Below, piece by piece: positions 54,290 through 64,000 of a stretch of DNA of 64,000 bases. Each line of letters opens with the position of its first letter. The stretch's first letter is position 1. A program made the position numbers and the translations under genes. Source of the stretch: Pseudocercospora fijiensis CIRAD86 (lineage: Eukaryota; Ascomycota; Dothideomycetes; Mycosphaerellales; Mycosphaerellaceae); the NCBI RefSeq assembly GCF_000340215.1, contig NW_006921534.1, forward strand, positions 2,481,821-2,545,820, written 5' to 3'. Under the pieces are notes generated by a model. It saw only the letters and a program-made list of their open reading frames with translations, was not told where the DNA came from and did no database searches.

Positions 54290-57175
54290 ACCTTTACGGA
54301 GTCTAAGTAGAAGGTTGTTCGGAGATATAAGAATATCGAGTATTAACCCGGAAATCTTCGAAAAGGCTAGCTAGGCGTATCTTTAGAAACCCGAGTATAT
54401 AGAGCAGTTCAATTAATAGGTCTATAAGATATAGTTCCCTTTATACTTACGTTTAAAGGAGTATAAACTCCGGAAGTACTCGATACGATAGGGGAGTAAG
54501 GAGCGAACGGATACATTCTAGAAGTTCTTTATAGAGGGGGTATTGCACCGTTATACGACTTCTCGACTTAAAGGTTAACTAGTAATTGTCTGCAACTTCT
54601 GCGGTTTAATCTTAAAATACCCGAAACTAGGGGATAGGAACTTATCGCCTACGAACTATCTCTATTCTAAACAGTGTCGGGAATCTTAAGGAGAGAGGAG
54701 AGTTAATATAGATACAGCGTTCTAGAAAGAGGTATATCTTCTAAAATGCTAGCTATAGCTACCGGCTATAGCTACCGGCTATAGATTCCGGCTACCTAAA
54801 TCAACCGTAGAGATCTAGCTAATTATTATAGGCTACGCTTAAAGAAGCTCTAGGATTAAAGGCTACCGATTTCTCCTCCGAAGACTTTAAGCAACTAGTA
54901 AACGAAATGCTAGCTATAAACGGTCTTCCGGAAGACTTCTACGAAAGGGAGTCTATATAGAAGACATACCTATATCTTATAAACTACCCTCCCCTATTTC
55001 TCGGCGCGACAACCTAGCGTATTATATTCGAAAAGAATAAAGAGGCTGCGTTAGACGACATTCGGGAGATCCTCCGTAATACTCGCCGAGTAGCTATTGC
55101 TATCGATAGCTAGTTAAGCCGGACTATAAGAGCCTCCTTCCTCTCGATTATACTATACTTTATTAATTCGGATTAGAAACTCTAGGAACTTATAATCGGA
55201 TTCCCTAAAATTCTAGGTTCCTATACTAGTAAGGATATAGCGAAGCTTGTCTATACGGTAATAGATAGGGTTAGCGTAACAACGAAACTAATCTCGATTA
55301 CTACGGATAACGCTAGTAATAATCGAACATTGTATAAGGCGTTGTATATATAATTCACTCGTATATGTCTTTAAAATTACTAATTATATCGATAGGGTCG
55401 AGTGCGTAGAGGAGATTACAAGGTCTATAATCTAGCTTAATCTTCCGAATATTAAGCTCGCTACGATTCCGGATACGTACGACAATACGTACGATAATAA
55501 CGATAAAGAGGAGCCTATTAATAGCCCTAGCCCTATTAAATCGGAGCCGACGTCGTTACTAGTTGCATCCCTATAGAAGTTTCCCTACCTCGCTTATATA
55601 GTTTAAATCGCGATCCGAGCCCTCTTTAAGACGCTTAAAATTGTACTATTAAACGACGACTAATAGAAGATCCTAGATAAGGATAAAGCAAAGTCGAAAG
55701 TCGAGAAACTTATTGCAGTAATAAGACGGGATAAGGCAGAGAAGCCTCGCTCTCGTTTTATATAAGGTATAACTTTTGTCCGTAGCCGGTACCTATAGCC
55801 GGTAACCTAGTATAGTTCTAACTCTTGCACGACGGACGGTCAGCTGTCTGCTGCATGTCGCTCTAGAGGATCCCATATAACTGATTCGAGGCTATTTAAA
55901 AGAACCTAATCGAGCGCCCTAAAACCGATACCTAGAATATCGCATAGAATAAGCGATAGCAAAAGCGGCCTCCTTAGCGCCTACTCCGTTTTACCTAAGA
56001 CATTAAAACCCGGTTCGATTCGACTTTCTATATAGTTACGAGGGGATATACTTTACGTACCGCTCTCGAGATCTATTAGAGTTCCGAGGGTATTAAGTAG
56101 CTCGGCCTTACTACCGCCGAATAGCGCTAAGCAGAGTATCTCGTCGATATTAGTAAGCATTACGCGAAGGTTACTGCTACGATTAGAAGAACCCGAGGAC
56201 CGACGATCTACCTTGTCTTTACGTACTATAACTAGCTCTTTAACGAGCTCGAGGAAACCGTAGCTAAGCTAGCTAAGAAGAGCGTTCCCTAGAAAGTAGC
56301 TATAACGAAAGCTATAGACACCTCCTATACTAAGTTATATAAATATTATAGTACTACCTTTAACTCGTTCGGGGATATCTATAGCGTTACGTACTTACTT
56401 AACCCGGTAGAAAAGGATATATACTAGTAGAGGCCGGAATAGAAGGCGGACGAGGTATAGCCGAAGCATTACTAGACTATTCTAGAAAAGATATTCTACG
56501 AGCGTCGGAAAGAAACTAGTCTAAATACAGCTCCTATAAAGAAAAAGAAGGTTTAGAAGGCTCCGATATTATACCTGTTTCGTAGGTAGGAAGTAGAGGC
56601 AGAAGAGGAAGCAACTACTAAAGTAAATAAAGAAGAGTTCGATCTCTATCGGCGCGCGAGTAAGTATAAACCCGTAGGCTCGGAAAGAGGGCTAATAATC
56701 TCTAGATCTTACCGGTCTTCTAGATGAATTCGGAGACGATATTCTCGCTATATAGTAGCGGTTAGAGCCTAAGTTTCTAACGATAGCGTCGGTCGCTCGG
56801 GACGTCCTCGCTATCCCGAGCGTAGGTATAGGCTATAAGAGGTCTTTTAGTATCGCTCGTTACTAGGGCCGCTTTAATCGAATATACTCGCCTACTACCT
56901 TCGAATCTATTATAGTATTCCGATACTATCTCCTCTACTAGAATCGCTAAGGTAGGTTACTAAAGATTATACTAAAGGAGTTGATCGAGGAATTAGAAAA
57001 CCTTAAGATCGAAGAAACCTAGGAGCGCGAAGAGAATACGAAATTTAGTCTAAGCGAAACCCTAATTAGCGATAACGAAGAGGAGGAGGGCGGAGGTAGA
57101 AGGCGATACCGGGTCGAGAAGCGGAAACGTATATAGGCTTAGAGTAGCTTTAAGGAGACGAAGCGTTTACGTATA
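54290..57175 (+). pseudogene. hAT transposase (degenerate)
   Basis: Plus-strand reading gives an N-terminal zinc-finger-like segment (CNFCG near 54596, BED-type spacing), an RNase H-like core with KLISITTDNASNN near 55290 (the D-N-A-S-N-N box of hAT elements), then TRFDSTFYIV near 56010 where hAT proteins have W-N-S-T-x-D-M, and GPTIYLVFTYYNQLFNELEE near 56201. The C-terminal hAT dimerisation region, SVARDVLAIPSVGIG followed by SFSIARYQGRFNR, is at about 56788. These blocks in this order identify a hAT transposase. There is a change of frame between about 55.78 and 55.90 kb, either an intron or an insertion, and many RIP stops. Confidence 0.85.
55824..55885. other. Un-RIPped patch with polylinker-like 13-mer inside the transposase
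   Basis: About 60 bp rich in CpA and TpG inside otherwise RIP-saturated DNA. It contains TCTAGAGGATCCC (55862-55874), the XbaI-BamHI part of common cloning polylinkers. It may be an intron/exon edge that escaped RIP, a later insertion, or vector/linker sequence in the assembly. Confidence 0.4.
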
Positions 57176-57540
57176 AGGTAATATAGCTAGCGTATATAGC
57201 CGGCATATATCCGAAATATGTTTCGAATCCCTAGGACCTAAACAGACTAGTTGCTATAGCAACCGACCCCGCTTACCTACGGACTATTTCTAATTCTCTA
57301 TTCGCTCTTCCTCTCCTTCTTCCCTTTCCCTATATTCTTAAAGACAAATATACCTTAAGGATTCGGCTCTTCGGGCCTTCCTAAGCCGGCTACCTCCCCT
57401 TCCTTAAGCTACTATCCTTTATTCGAATCTAACGATAACCTAATAAGGCGGTTTAATAGAAGACTATTTGTTCTAAAAGGTAAGAAGCATTAATGTCTCC
57501 TTACGATTATATGCTTATTAATTTTCTAGGTCCTACCGAT

Positions 57541-58134
57541 ATGCCCTCGTCGCCTAAACGCGTAGATAAATATCTTTAGAGGCTAAAGGGCAAGGGTAAA
57601 GCAAGCTAAGTATAGGGAGACCGTAGCGAGAACGAGATATCGGAAGAGTAAGGCTCTCCGTAGTATATACGAAGGAAGGGGGTTCCTCGGAAAATAGTAC
57701 CGAAAAACAAGAAGGCTATAGGTAGATAGGAGAAGGCTAAAAAGAGTAGACGGACGAAGACTATCGCGAAGAAAAGTTATCTTTCTATTAAAAGAAAGGG
57801 AATAAGGTAGGACTCGACGATAAAGAAGCGGCGCTTTAAACTAGGTACTATTGCCCTTCGCTAGATCCGGCTTTTCTAAAACAAAAGAGGGACCGAGCTT
57901 TTAATCCCTAAGACTCCCTTCTAGCGACTCGTCCGAGAAATTACATTAGATTTTCGGTCTAGTATACGATTTACGGCTAAGGCGATTAGTGCTCTTTAGG
58001 AAGCTACGGAGGCATTTCTCGTAACCGAGCTTAAGCTTTTAAACCTCCTTACTATCTATACGAAGCGGGTTACTCTTTAAAATAAAGATATACAGCTTCT
58101 AGCTAAAATTCGGCGTCGGTTTATAGCGGATTAG
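57541..58134 (+). pseudogene. Histone H3-fold reading frame inside the hAT element (RIP-killed), about 198 codons
   Basis: ATG at 57541 (MPSSPKRVDKYL). The first 100 codons form a very basic tail (VPRKIVPKNKKAIGR, KSRRTKTIAKKS, RKGIR, TIKKRRFK). From codon 101 the frame follows histone H3 without gaps except a two-residue difference in the alphaN region: LGTIALR-x-IR, TELLIPKTPF-x-RLVREITLDF, SIRFTAKAISAL-x-EATEAFL, then LLTIYTKRVTL and NKDIQLLAKIRRR. Twelve in-frame stops before 58132 are all TAG or TAA. Three of the five in the fold sit at conserved H3 glutamines (before the TEL helix, in PFQRL and in ALQEA), exactly what CAG/CAA to TAG/TAA by RIP predicts. The canonical H3 N-terminal tail is absent. 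It could derive from H3 or from a CenH3; the long tail and divergent loop leave this open. Confidence 0.8.
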
Positions 58135-58199
58135 TTGGAAATTGTATTTAGTCGTTAGATTAACCTAGGAGGAGGCCTATTTTCGCATCCTTTTACCGG

Positions 58200-58870
58200 C
58201 TATAGGTGCCGGCTATATTTCTAATTTTATCTCCGCGCCGTCCCTAAATCTAAGGTACGAAGTAGAAACCTAGCGCTCTATATTTACCCGGCTATTACAG
58301 AGACGAGCTATATTTAGATTAGTTTCTTCGTATATCGCGACCTAGCAGGTAGTAAGCGAAAGGGCGATAGAACGTTTATAATACGTCTCTATTTAGACCT
58401 AAAACATAAAGGTCCTAAGGAGCCCTAGCATCCTAACTATAAGGAGATTCTTTAGTATTAGCACTTTGATCCTCTATACTACGAGGTAGATAGCAAGCCT
58501 ACGAAAGAGAAACTTTAACGAGAAATTCTCTATAATATGTAGCGCTATTATATAGCTATAGATACGTACTAAGTCCGGCAACTCGAAGAAGAATTAAGAC
58601 AGCGTATTAGCAACCGAGGAAGAGATCGATAGTATACTAGTAGAGTCGAGGTCTTATAAGCGAAGCATAAGATAATATAGGCTCTTAGTCGTATAGAGTA
58701 ACGTACTATATAAATAACTAGGCGTACTACTCTTATTCACTTACGACCTATATCCTAGGATACTCTTCTCGTACTTTTTATACTCTTTTCTAATACCTCA
58801 CTTATAAGCGCTCCGCGACAACCGAGTAAATATAAGCTATAGGGTTTCCGCTCGGTACCTTAGCCTCCGA
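58200..58870 (+). pseudogene. Unknown reading frame downstream of the H3-like frame
   Basis: One frame stays readable with RIP-type stops only: ALYIYPAITETSYI near 58273, SFFVYRDLAGSKRKGDRTFI, LYLDLKHKGPKEP, and a charged helical part with VRQLEEELRQRISNRGRDR. I do not recognise a domain. It might be the C-terminal part of the H3-like gene after an intron, or a separate captured fragment. Confidence 0.35.
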
Positions 58871-59169
58871 GATAGGGCGGAGTTGAATTTAGAGCGATAG
58901 CCGGCACTCGTAGCCGGCATATAGAGACGGTAGTAGGCCTTTTCCTACTAAATAACTAGCTTGTTTAGTATAGCCTACCTAATATTTCTTATATTTACTA
59001 GCAATAGGCCTAGGTTACTTATAAGATTACTATAGCTAGTAAAGGCATTACTAAAGAATATCTATACTATAGTAAGATACTATTATTACGCCGGCTATTT
59101 ATTAAAAGGAGGCTTTCGCCTATTACTATGCCGGCTATATATGCCGGCTATATTTTAAAGTCTCCCGTA

Positions 59170-59213
59170 CCTGCCTTTTTTAGCCGTGCCTGCCTTTTTT
59201 AGCCGTGCCTACC
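59170..59213 (+). repeat. 19 bp tandem repeat, not RIP-depleted
   Basis: Two exact copies of CCTGCCTTTTTTAGCCGTG and a partial third. TpG survives here, unlike its surroundings. Confidence 0.85.
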
Positions 59214-59439
59214 TTCTTTCCTTGCTCTAACGTTACTATAATATAGGCTTACGCGAAGCTTACTCTATTACCTAGCGACACCGCGATATTACCGCTATAT
59301 TTAACCTTCGCATCGATACCTATACCTCTACGCTCTATATCTACTACCTCCGCAATACCCTCGCTCCGCGCGCGCCTTCGTATACCTTCGTAACGCACTT
59401 TTTTCCTTAATTCGACGACTTTTATAATAGCGAGTCTAC

Positions 59440-59690
59440 TTAACTAAGTTACGACGCCTCGCAAGAAGGGACCTAGTACTTCTACGGGTCGCAATAAGAC
59501 CGGAAATAGTAGAACGAGTATAGTACATTAACGTAAGAGGGCTGCTGCTACTACCGCTAGCTCCGGTACTAGAAAGGGCGTCGCGAGCAAGGCTCCGCGT
59601 AAGACAACGGCGGGCAAGGCTCTACGCAAGACGACAACTAGCGCTTCTGCTACTAGTAGCAATCGTACGAAGCGTCGATAGCGCCTAGGA
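59440..59690 (+). pseudogene. Basic Lys/Arg/Ala/Thr-rich frame resembling a histone tail
   Basis: One frame reads TPRKKGPSTSTGRNKTGN, one stop, then RKRAAATTASSGTRKGV and SKAPRKTTAGKALRKTT up to a stop at about 59680. The repeated K-A-P-R-K and G-K-A-x-R-K pattern is like an H3 or H2B N-terminal tail. Low-complexity basic proteins can mimic this, so the link with the nearby H3 fold is only suggestive. Confidence 0.35.
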
Positions 59691-59815
59691 AGTAAGTCCT
59701 ATTTATAGTATTAGCTAGTAACCGGCCCTACACCTATAGGCTAGTTTTGAGCCTATATAAGAGGCCTCCTTCTATAGAGTAGACAGATTATTAACCTCGT
59801 ATAGCACATTATTTA

Positions 59816-60783
59816 TGTTACACTTCTATAATGCCTATATTGCAGGGCTATAGTTATTAGCCTAAGCGACAGTCTCGTTATCCTATCTTGCTAAATATAG
59901 CTGCCTATATTGCTATAGGTTATATTACCCTCGGTAGCCTATACTATTGCTATAAGTAGTAGTAGTAGTGTTAGTTTCCGTCCTTTATTAGAGCCGAAGG
60001 TAGGGCTATCTCTTTATATCTAACAGGTTCGGGTATATTGAAGATAGTCTCTAGGCACGAATAGCTATAACTAAAGCGAGGGTACGATAAGAGCCTACGA
60101 TACGGACGATACCGAAGTATCTTAAGGGGCCGTTACGACAAGCAGAGAAACCTCTTAACGAGGGTATCGCTTTAACCCCGAAAAGCTGCAAACCCTTAGG
60201 ACTATTATAGCTTAGGGCCTAGTCTATAACTATAGCTAGCTTCTAAGGACTCGGCTCCGGGTCGAAGACCTATTTAGCACCGCTTGCTCGAGATAAGCTA
60301 CCGTACGCCTAAGGAGGAGATAGACTAATTACCTATCGGCCTTGCTTAGTTTGCTAAGACTATCTATATAATAGCAATTTCGGGATTGTAGGTCGGATGC
60401 CTAGACAGTTCCCCTATTAACTAGGTAGATTGTTTCGGGATTCGCTGCCTCGTTCGGATAGTGCTTAGCCTTCTACTAGAAAAAGAAGGTCCCCGCCCCC
60501 CCGCCTAGCTAAAGGAGATACGAGCTAGTTTCTAGGATCTAGGTATAAATAGAGATTGTAGCCTCTCCCTCTAAGCGGCTTTCGTCTAATACTAAACTTA
60601 GCTCCTAGGGGTATATAGGCGATCCCTAGGAGGCTAAATTCTAATACTACCCCGGGGGTAATATTAGAAGAAAACAGCCTAGCACACTATTTTCTCGTAT
60701 AGCAATATCGAAACAAACCAAACCTATAATATATACTAAAAACACTTTCCTATAACATTTCATTTCAACTACTTTATAACAAT
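59816..60783 (+). repeat. Possible 5' LTR and leader of the second Gypsy-like element
   Basis: Non-coding sequence running from TGTTACAC (59816) to TTTATAACA (60783) lies between the hAT element and the gag frame. TG...CA ends fit an LTR, but no second copy is in the window, so this is a position-based guess. Confidence 0.25.
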
Positions 60784-60789
60784 CGAATA

Positions 60790-63700
60790 AGCTCTAGCGA
60801 AAGCGAGTATTACGAATTAGCGGAATCTTCGGAATCTAATAACCTACCGGACTCTATTAACGAAGAAATTAGGCGACGACTAGTTATTATAAGCGCTATC
60901 GAACTAGGGGCTATCGAGCCTTCTACGCCTAAGGCCCTCTACAATATCGTTATAAAGATGATTTAAGGGCAAACTAACCTTCTCCGTTAGAATAGGCGTC
61001 GCCCGCTAGAGCTAGGAAGTAGTAGAAACCCTTTATTCGAAGGGTAGAACGCTACGGCGCACGTAGAACGCTTTAAGGACAACTTAGCCGAGTACGGACT
61101 CGAAGAGGAGTCGGACTAGTACAAGGTCCGGTCCCTTACGAGGACTACTATTACTAAGCTTTACCGAACCCTTAGAACCCTAGTTAGCTACCTAGAAAAG
61201 GACGACAAGTCTAATACCGACTAGGAGGTCTTTAAGCAGGCCTTTATAAGGGAGTATTAGGATCGCGATAGCCGTCGCATTAAAGGCAGTCGTACGTAGC
61301 TTAAGAACCTCTATATAGAGAGGCGCACCGAAGATAACGACCTAAAGGAGTACGTCCGCGAGTTTGTTAAGTTAGCGGACGGCATCGACTAGTAGGACCT
61401 CGAGAATTCTTAGAGAACGAGGCTGCTCCTTAAAGGGTTGCCGTAGTCTACGGCTAAGCGTGTCTTCCGTCGCTATAAGCTTAGCGAAGCTAATCCCGAG
61501 ACCTTTAGGAAGTATAAAGAGGTCCTAGAGGCTATTAAGGACGATATTAGTAGCTCCGCCGACGCAAAGAAGTTTATTTACGGCGAGGACCGGAATAACC
61601 TAGCCTAGGTAAGGAACGATGCTTCGGGAACTAGAGGGCCTAAGTTTCTTCCTAAATCGTAAAGTAGTCCTAGTACCGTAACTCCTACTATTACTAAGCA
61701 TTCTTAGGACGTTGCGGACTTGGCTAAATCCCTAGCCTAGCTCAACCTTAATACGAAAGCACTATAGCGAGTTAGGGAGGTCCTTAATACTAGTATACTA
61801 AAGGATATACTACTAGTCTACTAGGTCTCCGATCCTAACTACCCTAAGGCCCCTTTAGTTAACGTCTACGCTATACGGAAGATCTATTCGGACTTGGATA
61901 GTAAGTGCTAGATATATAGCGGTTTTAAACATGTTTAATTAGACTACCCTATCTAGAAGGAGCTTCTTAAGAGGAAGCTCGTTATATAAGTAAATAGTCG
62001 GTTCTACTATACCGATACCGGCGACAAGATTAACTTCGAGTAGGATCGTAGAGCCCCGAAGCTACCTTAACTTAGGAGTCTTCTAGAGAAGAAGTATAGT
62101 AGCAAGATCGAGTTTAAGGACACTAGGAATAGTACCCTCGCCGCTATTACTAAACGAGAGACTTAGAAGGTTAAGGCAAAACAGGTTAAGGAGCGGAGCA
62201 GTAACGGTACTACTAAGCCTATTAAAGTCAATTTTGTGTCTTAGGACCCGGACGCAGTTACTAATGTTTACGCGGTTACTAAGAACAGTATAGATGTCTA
62301 CGCTACTATAAGGTCCTAAACTTAGTCGTCCTAAACCTAGTCCTAGGGCAAGGGCAAGAGCCTATAGAACCCTACCCGCCCTAGTGCGGCAGCCCCTACT
62401 AGGATACTTAAGAAGCAGGCAGCTAACAAGGCTAAGAAATAGCGAGAATTAGTCGCTAAGACTAAGACACTCTAGATAGCTAAAGACCGTGCAACCCGAG
62501 CTAGTATAGCTACTCCGGAGGTACTAGAAACTCTAGATATCGATATAGAGGATGCTACTACCGACCTTAGTAGTACCCTAGGCCTAGCTAACCCGCCGGC
62601 CTACAAACGAAAGTTAGCCGACCTAAAGAGCTTTCGCTTTAATAGGTATATAAAGAAGTATAGTGCCGGGCCTACTAACTCTTACGATATAAAGGCAAAT
62701 GCTCTCTTCTAGGCTTTATAGTTCCTAGACCTTAAGTCTAACGTGTCTATAGGGGAGCTTCTAGTATACGGTTTGCCTACTAACCTGTTCTAGAGCCGGA
62801 TTCCTAACGATGCTACCTTTATAAAAGACCTTGTAGCCCTCCGACGTAAATAGGGGCGAGAGGACTATATCGACGTCTCTTCCCTATAGTTCCTTCCTAA
62901 ATTTTTAGAGGCCTAGGAGTTAGCAGAAGGCGAATTAGTAACCTACGAGAGCTAGGAGACCATCGATAATGCTAACGAAGAGGGGATTAAGGAGATAGGC
63001 CGAGGGGATAATAATAATGCCGACTCTGCTTCGGTTTCAGTTTCTATTAAGGCTATCCGATTTACTAGCTAACAAATCGGTCGAGTAGGACCTCCTCGAC
63101 CTAAGGAACTTTACTCTATCCCTAATAATATAGACCTTTCCGCAGTTACCCGTTCCTTTGCTATCGTTCCCGCTATCTACATTTAAGTTACAATCGGAAG
63201 CTATAGTTAGCAGTTGCTAGCAATGCTTAATAACGGTTTAGAGTTACTTATTATAAGTAAGCGCTAGGCTAAACAGCTCCGACTACTAATAAACAGAGAT
63301 ATTTCCCTTAGTATATAGGGAGTAAATAGGGAGGTTGCGCTAGTAGGTGCCTACTATAATGTTATAGTAGACGCTTTCGGTATATGCTTTTCCTTTACCT
63401 TCTAGATTGCCGCTAACCCGAACACGCTAATTATTCTAGGTCGACTATAGTCTCGTATAACCCGAGGTATCTAGCGCAACTGCGACGATAGCTCCTAGGA
63501 AGGAACTATCGCTAACTAGAAGGGCAACCGAGTCGTATTTACTAGTTATATCGGAAACACTAGCTATAAGTCCTACGAGGATATCCTTGCTGCTTCTAAG
63601 CGCTCTTTAGGAAACGCTATAGCGCGGTTGTAAGACCGGCAATCTGCGCTATAAGTTAGTATAGCTTAAATAGGTTATATCTAGAGGTGCGCCGCTCCGT

Positions 63701-64000
63701 ACGTTAAGGCAAGTTTCTAGGCTTTACACTAAGGAGGCGAATGCTCGAAGCGATAGCAAGTATAACAACCCGGCAACGACAATCTAGTATACGAATCTCG
63801 GTAATAATGCTGTCGTAGGTATCGCCGCCGGAAGCGGATCTACCCGAGCCCGAATCCGAACTAACTAATTAGAGCGCCGAGCTAATGCTACCCTAGGGGT
63901 GTTATTAGGAATCTAACGTTTTCGCCGGAATTATAAATTAGGATTACTAGCTATATACCTACCGACTTAAGGAGACTTCTAATAAAGTTTACGCGCTGTT
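60790..64000 (+). mobile_element. Gypsy-like LTR retrotransposon, gag-protease part, truncated by window end
   Basis: The frame gives a gag domain at about 61.1-61.6 kb (FKQAFIREYQDRDSRRIKGS reading RIP stops as Gln, DLKEYVREFVKLADGID, RLLLKGLP). A long charged linker follows, then a retropepsin-like block at about 63.2-63.5 kb: AMLNNGLELLIISKR, NREVALVGAYYNVIVDAFGI, NTLIILGRLQS. The catalytic D-S/T-G reads NNG, so the protease is dead. The RT and later parts would lie beyond 64000. Many RIP-type stops. Confidence 0.7.

Larger units (their letters stand above)
51842..59160 (+). mobile_element. Large cargo-bearing hAT-like DNA transposon, right copy (RIP-degraded)
   Basis: The 5' terminus at 51842 and the first 3.6 kb match the left inverted copy. 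Modules in order: terminal and subterminal repeats; a Lys/Arg-rich frame (about 52.44-52.76 kb); a long unknown frame (about 52.84-53.83 kb); a minisatellite; the hAT transposase (about 54.3-57.2 kb); a histone-H3-fold frame (57541-58134); another unknown frame (about 58.2-58.9 kb). A palindrome-centred motif, TAGCCGGCA or its complement TGCCGGCTA, recurs between modules from 51997 to about 59160 and was not seen in the neighbouring Copia and Gypsy elements. I use this to set the approximate right end; the 3' terminal repeat itself was not found. The element is dead by RIP. Confidence 0.65.

Noticed and set aside
51842..59160. Treating the H3-like frame as chance similarity in basic low-complexity sequence
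   Set aside because: The similarity is in the fold, not the tail, is nearly collinear over about 90 codons, and stop positions coincide with conserved glutamines.
1..64000. A Starship-type giant element with a DUF3435 tyrosine recombinase carrying the gene island as cargo
   Set aside because: No captain-like recombinase was recognised on either strand, and the island genes are mostly housekeeping or metabolic; the inverted arms are hAT copies.
1..64000. tRNA, rRNA or CRISPR loci
   Set aside because: No cloverleaf-type T-loop/anticodon arrangement was recognised by eye. The tandem repeats present lack spacers of regular length and belong to transposon ends or coding linkers.

Overview
The window looks like a chromosome segment of a filamentous ascomycete (Pezizomycotina), most likely a Dothideomycete. 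Short (about 47-65 bp) spliceosomal introns, a Zn2Cys6 regulator, NCS1 and MFS transporters, a secreted double-psi beta-barrel protein and a fungal-type complex I subunit support this. So does strong repeat-induced point mutation (RIP) in the repeats: CpA and TpG are almost absent, TpA is very frequent, and CpG is kept. The family-level placement is inference. Layout: about 1-7.8 kb is RIP-degraded repeat DNA, 7.8-40.4 kb is an un-RIPped gene island, and 40.4-64.0 kb is again RIP-degraded repeat DNA. Left block: an inverted, window-truncated copy of a large hAT-like DNA transposon (1-3527) sits inside a Ty1/Copia element (integrase, a Cys-rich insert, reverse transcriptase, RNase H; to about 7.8 kb). 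Right block: a second hAT relic with a DUF659-like core (minus strand, about 40.4-42.3 kb), a Ty3/Gypsy element (about 42.4-51.8 kb), a second plus-strand copy of the large hAT element (51.84 to about 59.2 kb), and the gag-protease part of another Gypsy-like element running off the end. The gene island holds a truncated FAD-dependent phenol-hydroxylase-type gene beside the Copia end, then 13 supported intact genes, plus one weak candidate for a small spliced gene. They encode a hypothetical acidic protein, a Tcp11-domain protein, a small PLDc_N membrane protein, an NCS1 permease, an inositol/sugar MFS transporter, a complex I accessory subunit, a HEI10/Zip3-like RING protein, an SDR oxidoreductase, a Zn2Cys6 factor, a D-2-hydroxyacid dehydrogenase, a second MFS (quinate/hexose type) transporter, mitochondrial ribosomal protein uL24m, a mucin-like cell-surface protein and a DPBB secreted protein. 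The SDR and the Zn2Cys6 gene share a 286 bp divergent promoter, and the dehydrogenase and MFS genes follow directly, so 24.7-32.3 kb may be a small catabolic module (inference). The most striking observation is in the right repeat block. The large hAT element carries, besides its transposase, a RIP-killed reading frame with a clear histone H3 fold (57541-58134) behind a long lysine-rich tail, and at least one long ORF of unknown function. Between the modules lies a dispersed palindromic motif centred on GCCGGC. This looks like a cargo-bearing hAT element that captured a histone gene. Exon coordinates below were read by eye from splice signals and reading frame; they have not been checked against transcripts.
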